This document shows, one piece after another, positions 23,125-33,749 of a stretch of DNA of 64,000 nucleotides (the stretch's first letter is position 1; every line of letters starts with the position of its first letter). A program made the position numbers and the translations under genes. Under the pieces are notes generated by a model, which worked only from the letters and a program-made list of their open reading frames with translations, made no database searches and was not told where the DNA came from. The DNA lies in assembly GCA_019454045.1 (NCBI GenBank), contig SKCR01038863.1:62001-126000 (forward strand). Reading direction: 5' to 3'. The DNA is from Zanthoxylum bungeanum (taxonomy: Eukaryota > Streptophyta > Magnoliopsida > Sapindales > Rutaceae).

Positions 23125-23949
23125 TGTTGATGGTGTTTTCAGGCACTATGTTATTTAAGCAGCACGACAGGGGTAAAAAAGGTAATTCAATTCTCAGTCA
23201 AGATTATTGATGCCGACCCGACCACTAAAGAGTCAACAGTAAGGGGCCGGGAACTTTACGGTTAGTGACCGAGCACTTGAGTTCAAGATGACCGGGCAAT
23301 TATCAGGTCGACAGCAGCATTCTCAGTACAAAAGACTATTATGACCGACCACATGAAGACCGAGCATAGGGCAAGACATGTTCGGGAAAATAAGCATTTT
23401 ATCCATACAAGATAATATAATAAGTTATCCTACTTTCATGAGGTAAACTAGTAAGTCAATATCCTAGTATGATAAAGGAAGTAAAGGTAGTTTTTGTCTA
23501 GGAATCCTTATGGGAAAATGAATAGTTTCAACTAGGAAATTCTTGTACAAATAGGAATATGATTTCTTCACCATTATAAATAGGAGGGTAGAGTGAGTGT
23601 AGAGGAGGACAAGAGAAAGAGAGAACAACAAAAAGAGAGATAAAAGGAACAAGTTGAGAGCAAGGTAGAGTTGAGATCAGAATCACCAAGCTCTGACTTG
23701 TAAACACAAAGAACGGTCTGAGAAGCGCATTTTGAATAATAAAAGTATCATCTTGTTTGTGCCCGTGGACGTAGGTCGGATCCAAATCCACCGAACCACG
23801 TTAAATCTCCTTGTTGATTGGTGTATTTATCTGTTTTTCTGCTAAGTTTGCATTTGGTCCCCCATAACCAAACAAATTCACTATTGAAGGAGGATTTCCT
23901 CGGGAGTGATATTCCCATATTACCTTGAGACCAAAATCAGCCGTCAACA
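23125..23949 (+). repeat. 3' LTR of non-autonomous gypsy element
   Basis: 825 bp, TGTTGATGG...CGTCAACA, followed by target duplication catat (23950-23954). TATA box 23575-23582 and AATAAA 23738-23743 match the 5' LTR. Confidence 0.95.
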
Positions 23950-23980
23950 CATATCATAAATATATTAAAAAATTTATAAG

Positions 23981-24209
23981 TACCTTCTAGAATTTCAAGA
24001 ATACATTCTCTGGTTAATGCATTTTTTAATATTCTAGAGTCAGATGTTGTCTCTTCCCAACCAGGTAACACATAAGTGAATTTTTAAATTAAACGTACAT
24101 ACAACCAATACATTTTGTGTTGGTAATCTTTTCTACCACGATACTTAAGAGCTGCAACATGTGAAACTTTCACACGAATATATGCTCCATCAATAGCTCC
24201 AATACAATC
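23981..24209 (-). pseudogene. PIF/Harbinger transposase, central fragment
   Basis: From 24209 downward: DCIGAIDGAYIRVKV, then KYRGRKDY, QNVLVVC, and in a shifted frame FTYVLPGWEE and SDSRILKNALTRE. These are the hallmark blocks of the PIF/Harbinger DDE nuclease, with the first two catalytic aspartates in GAIDG and SDSRIL. At least two 1-base frameshifts break it. The next block (YLTDAEF...PYRG) is at 19731-19612, on the far side of the gypsy element, in the right order and orientation. So one transposase gene was split by that insertion, possibly in an intron just after 23981. Such transposases act in the nucleus on PIF/Tourist-type elements. Confidence 0.85.
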
Positions 24210-24277
24210 ATGAGTTTATATATATATCTTGTCACCTTAGAATATCAACCTCACATTTTATGCTTTTAACCTCAGAA

Positions 24278-24717
24278 TATGGGTGTTCATAGGGTCGGGT
24301 CAACCCGCGACCCGACTCACTCGGGTTAAAATAAAAATTAAAAAAATTTCCACCCGACCCAACGGGCTCGAAATTTTCGTGTTGGGCAATGGATTTGATA
24401 CTAAAACCCAACCCTATAATATTTTTATTATTTTTCTAAAAAATTTATTATTTTTAAGGTTTTTACTATTATTTCATTTATTTATTACTTTTGTTGTATA
24501 AAAACTTTATATATTTGATAATTTTCGGGACATAAAATAACTAATATTTATATTTCAAAATAATTATTTTATTAAAAAAAAAAATTTTGGTTTACCGACC
24601 CGACCTGAACCCGATCGGGTTTCACCTATGCGTAACCCGACCTGCGACCCGACCTCCATGTGACCAGACCCGATCGGGTCTCACAAAATTTAAAAAAACC
24701 CGACCCGAACACCCATA
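24278..24717. mobile_element. hAT-like MITE with GGGTCGGGT subterminal repeats
   Basis: 440-bp element with terminal inverted repeats TATGGGTGTTC / GAACACCCATA. Both ends carry clustered ACCCGACC/GGGTCGGG repeats around an AT-rich core. Flanking 8-mers CCTCAGAA and CCTGGGTA match at only 5 of 8 positions, so the target duplication is decayed or the call of its edges is off by a base or two. No transposase. Confidence 0.72.
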
Positions 24718-26234
24718 CCTGGGTAACTTTAGTCTTAAGTTCACACCTACGCAATCCAAACTAATACACAATGATGCAAATAACTTTTGCAACAGGTAAG
24801 TGATGCATGCGTTGTAGTTTGAAGAAAGCATTTTCTTCAATATTTTCACCACCCATCTATAGTTAAATAACAAAAAAAAAAACAAAGAAGAAAAAAGTAA
24901 CAAGTAACATACTATCTAATTCATATAACAAATAGTAAAAATAAATTTCTGAAAAATAAATAATTATAGTTAGACATTTTAAAAATTATAAAAAAAAATA
25001 ATCTAGTTAATAAAAAAAATAAGTACAAAGTTAAATGACAATAAAGAGGTCTTATCTTCCCCCCTCCCCTGACAATTACTTTTTTCTTTGTCTCCCTTGC
25101 AATTTCGAATTTGTCCCTTATCTTTCTCAAAAATTCAATTTCCCAAATAAATAAAATATATCCCACTTTTTATATATTGATATATATAAAATATAAAAAT
25201 AACATAAGTACTTATTTTATTTTATTAAATAAATTTTTTATTTTATAATTTTTTTTAAAATTTTAATTTTCTCTACTTTAATATTTTTTTATGTTTAATA
25301 AAATATTACAAAATTTCATCTTTATTATTATTTATTTTGTGTTCATTTATTCATTTAATATTTGTGATTCTTTTTTAATTCATTTAACAATACTTATGTA
25401 TTATAAAATTTATCATGTATATTAGAAAATATTTATTTAAAAATAGTACAAATAACAACATGAAAAGTTACACTTTAAAATATAAAAACATAAATTCTAA
25501 TCTATATTGCCTCTAAAGTCTTTTCCTGGCGCACTTGGTGATATACTCAATACTTTGTACCATAATTGATTACGAATACTATAACGAGTGACCTATTTTC
25601 TGAATTAAAGAAAAATCAAAAAAGAAAAAGGAAAAAAAAGAAAAAAAAAAAAAAGTGGGGCGCACAAACCCCTTCTTCAGAGAAGGGGAATTCCTCCTTC
25701 TTCTTTTTTTTTATTTTTTATTTTTTTTATTTTTCATTTAATTCCGAAAAAAAAATTATAATGAATAGATAACGAAATCTATTTTATCAAAAAAGACTAT
25801 CAAAATATTTATTTGATAATTTAATTTTATTTGTTAAATTATATTATTTTAATACATAGTAGTATTAATTAAATTAAAAAAATAATAAAAAAATAAATGA
25901 ATAGATACGAAAATTTGTAATATTTATAACAAAAATAAAAAAATAATTTTTAAAATCGGAAAGTGAGTTATAATTAGTAAATAATTTCTTTTTTAAATTA
26001 ATATATATAAAATACAAAAAAAAAAGTAATAAGTAATAATTATTTGATTCATTTCACACAATGTAAAAATATTCTGTAAAATTTATTAGGGGACAAAGGA
26101 AAAAAAAAACAAAAAATGATCAGGGAAAAAAAAAATAATCAAGTTTTGACAATAAATCTAGATTCATAACATCCAATACAAGGAGTGGCCCAAGGGGTGG
26201 CCCTATTTACAAATCTAGGAACCCTAATTAGAAT
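24718..26234. other. AT-rich intergenic spacer upstream of SRD2
   Basis: About 1.5 kb of very AT-rich DNA with poly-A/poly-T runs (for example 25610-25655 and 25700-25740). No ORF, transposon end or RNA gene is recognised. The last 60-70 bp before the ATG at 26235 should be the 5' leader of SRD2; a GGCCCA (site-II type TGGGCC) hexamer lies at 26187-26192. Confidence 0.6.
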
Positions 26235-29200
26235 ATGGAGATGGAGAAGATGGAATCGGAAGAAATTGAACTCCCAAAGGGTGGCCCTATTTACATTGGT
26301 AATATGGTGAGTCCACTCACTAGGGTTATTGATTTCGAGGCTAAAATTCTCCAGGAGCTCCAGGTAATATCATCTCATTGCAATTCTTCAGTTATGCTGT
26401 TTTCTTTTGTTCCATTTAATAATACAAGTTGCCTTTTTATCTTTTCTTCCAATTTTGTAGGAATTGGAGGCTGAATTGTGTTTGGATTTGTCACAATTGT
26501 GCGACGATGATCTTTCGTGCGTTTTCTTTCGCTTCTGAATTTAATTTACAATATCAAACAAGATTTCTAATTTGGTTTCTTTATTTAATAATCACTTTAA
26601 TTCAGTATCGACGAGCTTAAGGTTTACGCTGAAGAAGAGTTAATGGATATGGCCATGAAGGAAGCTTTTCAGGTATAAGATAAGGATTGCTTGCTGCTTT
26701 TTTCGTTCTTATTATGCTTTTCATTATGTTTTAATTACAATAGCTTCTGAGCTTAATGAGATAAACAATGGCGTCGAAACATTCTTGTAGCCAACCCAAC
26801 CGGTGGAAAAAGGGTTTTGTTTGGTTTGGTTTGGTTTCGTATCTATTATGATGAGAGTGTCTTTGGGTGATTTTGTGGAGCACTCGAGTATGTGTCAAGT
26901 GTTTCTCTTTAAAACATTTAATTTATTTTGGGCTTTTCATTTGTTTAGGGCAAACATGACAAAAAAACAAGAGCTTTTAAATTTTTGGTGGGGTTTTTTT
27001 TTTTTGTCAATTTCCAGATGAACTCTCCACCATACTCATAGCATTAGCAATTTGTCCCCATACATTGTTCCATTATATATGTTTACTATGGAATTGAATG
27101 CAGGATGAGGTGAATGCTGAAAATTCTTCACAGCCTTCAGAAGAGCATTCCAGTGCAGGGTAAGTGATACATGTGCAATTTTGTTTATATTTCAAGTCAT
27201 TTTGTGTCTCAACCTACTGTTTCATATGGAAACATTAACTTAATTGCAGGGTTTTTATGGCACCCCATATTGTCCATAAGAATGCTAAAATGGAACTGAT
27301 GTAGGCACACACATAGTACACACTTCAGTTCATTCAATCATATATATGAAGAAAGTAGGTTTTTTATTTTCACCTGAATGAAATTGGAAATTTTGGTATA
27401 ATGATTTTATTTATGTTTCTAGGAAACCTTTTATGACATTTTCTTACCCAGCTAGTTAAGTTCACATTCACCATATTTTTATATGTGCTCTATGTTAACT
27501 TTTTCATCAAATTTTATTACATGAAGTTCAAATATTGTGTGTCCATTTCTAGATACTTATTGCTTAGTAATCTTGAGTGTTATGGTGGTCTTTTAACTTT
27601 ATCTTCTTTTTCAATCTATTAATTTTATCAATTATATTCAGGAAAAAATTTGAAAGATCAGGAAAAGAGGAGAATAGAAACAGCTCAAAGAAGAAGAAGA
27701 AGAAGAGGAAGACAAATCGTTTGACTGCAGTATGCTACTTATACTTTTGTACCTATCTTTCACCTTCCTGTCTCTTGCTGCAAGTGTTTATCCAGTTGAG
27801 ATTGGTGTACATCTAGTATACTAAATTTTCATCCTGAAAAATCTCTTTAAATATTTGGCATAGCATTATTGTTCACTTCTTACCTGGTTTCATAATCGAA
27901 AATATTTCTTCTGCTTATGCTGCTAGACTATATTTTTAAATACTCTAGCTTTGTTTGAATGTTATTATTTTCTGAAATGTTGAGATTACGTGATTAAGTC
28001 TTGTAGATTTTTCCTTATCTTTAGAGTCCAACTTTGAACAAGGTTTGCATAATAATTTATTGTAAGATTAAATATTAAATGGTCTCCGTTTGTATGTGTG
28101 CAGAGATAGATTGCAGTTAAATTCTTGGCAATAACACAGCAATCTAGATATTTGGCATTGCAGTTTTACTATCTTATTCAATTAACTTATCGCTCTCGCA
28201 TTTTCAGGATACTTATATTGCAAAGGTACGACAGCTTTCGACGATAAAACTGATAAAACAAAAGCAAGATGAAGACAAAGCTGCAGCAAGACTGCATTCA
28301 CTCAAGTTTGTGTCACGACATACGTGTGGAATTCTCATTTTGAGACGTCTCTTCTACTTCTGTGCTTAAAATTTTCTCTATTTTTGATGCAGCTCTAGTT
28401 GCAAATCTAATGAATTTTCCATTCCATCCTCAGACAAAACTGAAAGGATGAAATCGCTTAGGTCTACAAATTCTGCAAAGGTTTGCAATAAACAATATCT
28501 GTATGAAGTTTTATTGCAATTGCTTCATTTCCACTAATCATAAAGACTGTTTGGAAATTCATCTTATAGCTATTTGATAATTTTGTTTCTAGTACAATAT
28601 TGTTTATTTTTTTAATAATTGATGCCCCTCCTTTGCTCTAATCTTTTCTACGACAACAGCCTAAGGCACCAGACATTCAGAAGCATGTAGCTGTGACGTA
28701 TCCAGAAACAGTCCTTTGTGTTGAGGTTTACCATCACGAACGAAAATGGGTAAAGGTATTAACTACATCTGCTGTTTTTTGGTAAAAGATCATATTAGTG
28801 GTTGGAAATTTCAGGGGTTTATGGGTATGATTATTGCTCTGTACTGATTTATGTTGTTTAATATGTAGTCCCCAGTTTGATTTGAAGTCCCTTGGCATAA
28901 AATAGGAAGGGAGAAATGTAAATGGGGTTTTCCTATAATAGAGAACAAGCAAAGAAGAAAAGTAGAGAAAATATCTTATGCTGTTGCTATCTTGCGTTAC
29001 CTTTTAATCTGATCTTTCTCTATCTGTTACTGACGTGCTTAATTTTTTTTGTAGACCCAAGAGTTCTTGGTGATAGGACGTCAAATGTTGACTGAACTGA
29101 GGGATAAAATTTGTTGCCAGACAGACCAACTGATGCAAAATGCTGGACAGTTTGATCCTTCTGGATATTTTCTGATAGAGGTGTGGGTTAACTCACCGCT

Positions 29201-30076
29201 CAGTATTAATGAAGAAGACAGTCTTTTACTTGTCTAATAAAATATTGTTTCTCTTTTGCAGGATGTATTTTACAATGATTTGAGGCATCCCTCTGCAATA
29301 GATTACAGTGAACCTATATTTAATTGGCTCAGAAACTCTAAAGACGAAGCCCTTAAAAAATGGGACTGCATCATAAATGGGGAGCTACAACAAAAGCAAA
29401 AAGCCCTGCTTGGTAGTGTATCGACCTCACATATGCCTCATTTCAAAGCTGTAGACATGCAGAAGGCACGGTTTTGTGACTTCAGATTTCGACTTGGTGC
29501 AGGATATCTCTACTGTCATCAGGTACAATTTTCTATTGCCAAAATCTTTGATTTGATCATCTTATAATCATATAATAGTTTCGAAGTGTGATGCAAATCT
29601 GTCATGAATAAATTACTCCTTTTTTCCCCCTTTACTGTCATCAGGTACAATTTTCTATTGCCAAATTTTTTGATTCGATCATCTCATAATCATATAATAG
29701 TTTTGAAGTGTGTTATGCAAATCTGTCATGAATAAATTACTCCTTTTTTCCCCCTTCTATGAAATGTAATTTGTTTGGAAATCATTTACTGCAGGGAGAC
29801 TGCAAGCACACAATGGTGATTAGAGACATGAGGTTGATTCATCCAGAGGATGTACACAATCGGGCTGCATATCCAATAGTCACGTTTCAACTGAAACAAC
29901 GTTCCCAGAAATGCAATGTTTGTAAGATTTACATGGCAACCAAGGTAACTGTGGATGATAAGTGGGCCCAGGAGAATCCTTGTTATTTCTGTGATTATTG
30001 TTATTCTCTTCTACATTACAAGGATGGTGCGTTAACAGATAATGATTTCCCAGTGTATGATTGTTTGCACGATTAA
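26235..30076 (+). CDS. SRD2: snRNA-activating protein complex subunit 3 (SRD2/SNAPC3-like)
   Basis: Subunit of SNAPc, the nuclear complex that binds the upstream sequence element of snRNA genes and recruits Pol II or Pol III; the Arabidopsis member is SRD2. Twelve exons with GT-AG introns keep one frame: 26235-26363, 26461-26516, 26606-26672, 27104-27159, 27250-27300, 27642-27729, 28208-28305, 28393-28480, 28660-28755, 29055-29180, 29262-29522, 29795-30076; 465 codons plus TAA. The N-terminal half is acidic then basic with a KKKKKKRK nuclear-localisation candidate (about 136-143). The conserved SNAPC3 domain runs from about 225 to the end: FLVLG-type [28 protein letters not shown], and a Cys pattern C412-x2-C415 ... 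C435-x2-C438-x2-C441 in [13 protein letters not shown]. It ends VYDCLHD. Longer than I recall for Arabidopsis SRD2, because of the N-terminal region. Exon limits are my own reading, not transcript-based. Confidence 0.92.
29511..29756 (+). repeat. Tandem duplication spanning SRD2 exon 11 donor site
   Basis: Two adjacent units of about 122 bp (29511-29632 and 29633-29756), about 93% alike by eye. Each begins TACTGTCATCAGGTACAATT, so both the last 12 exon bases and the 5' splice site of exon 11 exist twice (GT at 29523 and 29645). Use of the second donor would add 122 nt, shift the frame and meet a TAA within 15 codons. Confidence 0.93.
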
Positions 30077-30770
30077 TTTCTCCCATACAAGTATTAATTA
30101 TTCAGGCTGTGGTCAAACTAACTGGTGTGTGTTTCTGTTTCACAAATTTACATTGGTCCTAAAGTAAAGACCAACATTTATGTGCAGGAGATGGAAATGT
30201 GTATTTTATATAGCCTCTTGATGCAAGCCTGTTCCAGTCATGTAAGGATCATGGTAATCCCAACTTTCAACACTGCCACCAATAGTATTCATCGTCACAC
30301 CTATACAAGTTCAATAATATTCTCATCTCTGAGTCTTATGATCAACTCGATTTCTCTACTATGGAATATTCTTGTACTAGTCGATTCTTGTTTGCTCGAT
30401 ATTCTAGTATCTTTATCCCTTTCTTCAGGTCTTCAATTGGATCCCATATAGAATACAAGAGACGATCGATTACTTCTACTTATGGGAAGACCTAGATGTA
30501 TATCTTACAATTGCCAGACGATCGATTACTTCTGCTTATGGGAAGATTGGATCTTTATTGGTTTTTGATAGATAATTAAGAAAAAGAAGAGATGAGAATT
30601 TGAATAATTGTAAAAGGATTCTCTTTGGTAGATTCACGAATTGCACTAGCAAAGTCGAATTATCTTGGATTTTACAACCCGACTTGGCTAATGTTTAAAA
30701 GTACAAAGAAAATATATGGAAAATTATACAAGACATGGGGGGGAATTATCTGATAGATCTGTGTTGCTTG
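30077..30770. other. SRD2 3' UTR and intergenic sequence
   Basis: AT-rich, no convincing gene. Contains a 30-bp direct repeat, GACGATCGATTACTTCT-A/G-CTT..., at 30461-30490 and 30517-30546. The 3' end of the SRD2 transcript cannot be placed from sequence alone. Confidence 0.5.
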
Positions 30771-31667
30771 TGTTAGGGTTGGTGTTCGGAGTCCCGATCC
30801 AGATCGTATTTATATCTGATTCATGAATAAAGATAATATTTTTTTTCCATAATATTATTTATTTATAGTAACATCTCTTGTCTTTTATATATATATATAC
30901 GAACTAATATCGATTAGATTGAAACTAAATTTGATTTAGTGATATGTATATATATTAGACAAAGACTCCAGAATTTACAACGTAGTTTGTAATCGACTTT
31001 GGGAAGTGTCGTTATAAGTTGTATATTCTTAAATAAAGTTCATGGTCAAGATTTACTAACACATGTCGGTTTACATTATTTGGTCAGTAAGTAAACCCGC
31101 TGAGACCGGTACATGTCGTATTTTAGAATCTTGGATTTCAATGGTTAATTCTCAATGAACCATGAGTCTCGGAGACTCATATCGACATGTAGGTGTTTAT
31201 ATCGGATAAACACTGAACGACTCACTGAATATTCTTAATGAATGGTACACTAATGTTAATAAGAATTTTCTCGGGTTGAGTAGAATAATGATTCTTTGAC
31301 TTGAGATATCATTGTTGATATATGAGATATCCTTCCACACTTTGATGGCAGTCACGTCATCGACCTATTTAGGTCAGACCTCCGCCTGTTCGTTGGGTAT
31401 GGACCGATCCTCAGGATATCCTCTATGTATCAAGATAGAATCTGTTAGCTCTGTGTACAGAGCATACGTATTTAATATGAATTAACACTATGTTAAATCC
31501 ATGGCCCGTGGTGCATTGTAGAAGTGAGTTATAAGTGTTATTAAGAGATTTCTAATAGAAACGTCGACGTGATTATATCTATAGAGATTTGACGTTTATA
31601 CCTATATATCTAGAATAATCTGGAAACTTGTGACAAAGAGATTATACGTATGCAATGACCTCAACCT

Positions 31668-33722
31668 TGTTGGTTTCTATTAAGGTCCCAAGATCATAAA
31701 CAAGCATGAAATATGTGTGAATACAAATCAACGAAGTTGCGGAATACTCACATGGATCGGTTGAGCGACGCTTTGACGAACGAAACTCCATTTCTGCTCC
31801 ATGGGCTGCTCACGGCAGTGGCAGTGAAGTGCTCACTATTTCGGCCTTCAATCAACAAGAAACCAAGCTCCAAGCTTCGTCATTTGATTCCCGGCTCATG
31901 GGTGGACTTCCATATCACCTTCGCATGTCTTCGTAGTGTGCTAGCACTCCCGATTTTGCCACAAAATTGCGACTCTTGGCTTCCCTACACTGCTCGGCAG
32001 TAACCAAAACTAGTGAGGTTTTTCACAGCCCCTTGGGCGTGTTTTAGAAGAAAGAAAAAGAGAGGAGATGAGAGGTGAGAGAAAAAGTGTATTAGATTTT
32101 CTTTTCTAAAAAAAAAATAAACATACCGATTTTTTCTCTTTCAAAAGTCAAGCCATAAATGGCTCCAACCACCTCTCATCAACTCACATCAATCCATCAA
32201 TCCTGAATAGTGACTTGCTTCAACCACTCAAAGTGAAAGACATTCATCACTTGATTGACGAATGATGTGACGCTAGTTGCGATTAGCGATTTAACGCTTG
32301 ATTTGACTGTGTGCCGCATTCGAATTCGAAATGTGAATGCGCTCGCAAATAATCTCGGGCTTGGGTTCGCTAATTTCAAATTAACGAATTTTCCATTGCG
32401 ACGTAATTAAATCTAATTTAATTAAATAATCATGCCAAACATAATTACTATTCACGTCGCTAACGAATTAATTCTAAATTAATTCGTTCGCCCGAATTAA
32501 AATCTAATTTTAATTCCGCGTCGAAATCTAATTTCGTTTGATATATCGAATATATTAATTAACCGATTAATTCCAAATTAATCGTTCTCTCTTTTAATGA
32601 TATTTAATCCCAGATAAAATATCTCCGTAATTAATCCCAGATTAATTTTCTCTCTTCTAATTAATCCCAGATTAATATAGAGTGCGAGTCATACGTCATC
32701 GGTGAATCTTTGGGAAGCGACCCATGAGATCTCCGGATATGTTGGCAGTGAATTCGGTCGTCGGACTATTCGAACACGTAAGTACCTAGTACTACGTTTT
32801 ACCGATTTACAAGACAAGGTTGGCTTCTAGCAAAGCGCCATGCCTACCCAATTCTCCAAAAATATCCTTACAGGAATAAAGTATCTATATTAGGCGTATA
32901 TACGTGGTATTGTGTATGTCGATCTAGTATCGGATGATCACGTGCTAGGCCTTGGGCTGGAATTGTGTTTGCCCCTACGAAGCACATGTCGGATGTCTGG
33001 TAACTAGTCTCTATAATCGGATAAACATGACCTTGTCATTTTATCCCGATGACTGCAGTACTTAAGAGTATTAGTACGTAGTATCCTACGTGACCATCAT
33101 CTCCATATGACTGGAGTGACACTTCCGTCTTGACATCATACCCAACACACGACGATTCTCAATATAGCCAGCATTGGCGTACACAGAACCTGTTAAAGCC
33201 CTGGACGACTGCAACCAAAGTATATTGATTGTCGCAAGTATTAGCGGTGCAAGTCTCAGGTTAAGACCAAATACACCTACCCTGATTTCAGACTTCCATA
33301 GACACATAGTCATACTACCAATGGAATTCCGAGGGGGTCTATCCAGAGCGAAGTTGTTTCCCGTACCATCGGTAAAACACAACCTCCTATTACACTTGCA
33401 TGAGTATCCTATACCCAAATATATGAGAACTATGCGTTGTGCCCTCAAACGCGCACAAGTGCAATACTAGTCTTTTACGTATTTATCGATGTCCAATCTC
33501 GATAATACTATGACTAGAGATATTTAATGATTTATCCTTCGTGGACTGATATTGTCTCATATCATTCTCTCCAGGAACAAATCATAGGGACCTCATATCA
33601 TTTATATCTAGGTGATCTAATCACAAATGATAAGAGTACAATCTCCTTTGTCACATAGTTAATTTGTACAACAACACCATGATCTGTACAATAGTGACGC
33701 TATGGGTCATAATTGTCCAACA
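31668..33722 (-). repeat. 3' LTR of element C
   Basis: 2055 bp, TGTTGGACAATTATGACC at 33722 down to the end at 31668. The polypurine tract, minus-strand AGGCCAAGTGGGAGAT, adjoins at 33723-33738. Confidence 0.9.
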
Positions 33723-33749
33723 ATCTCCCACTTGGCCTATAGCCAGTCA

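Larger units (their letters stand above)
19778..23949 (+). mobile_element. Young non-autonomous Ty3/gypsy element
   Basis: Complete 4172-bp insertion: LTRs 19778-20605 and 23125-23949, PBS at 20606, polypurine tract (GAACTAGGGGACAGA) just before 23125, and perfect target duplication catat at 19773-19777 and 23950-23954. LTRs are nearly identical by eye (roughly 2% differences), so insertion is recent. The internal region holds only a gag N-terminal part; the rest of gag and all of pol are replaced by tandem repeats, so it must be mobilised by a related autonomous element. The gag and PBS suggest the Tat/Retand branch (inference). It interrupts a PIF/Harbinger transposase gene. Confidence 0.93.

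Noticed and set aside
29633..29757. Second TACTGTCATCAG copy as an extra exon of SRD2
   Set aside because: Only the last 12 bases of exon 11 are repeated and no acceptor-bounded open segment is formed; the mature frame is complete without it.
30125..30451. 108-codon plus-strand frame downstream of SRD2
   Set aside because: Low-complexity Ser/Leu/Ile product, no homologous feel, and it lies in the probable 3' UTR or spacer.
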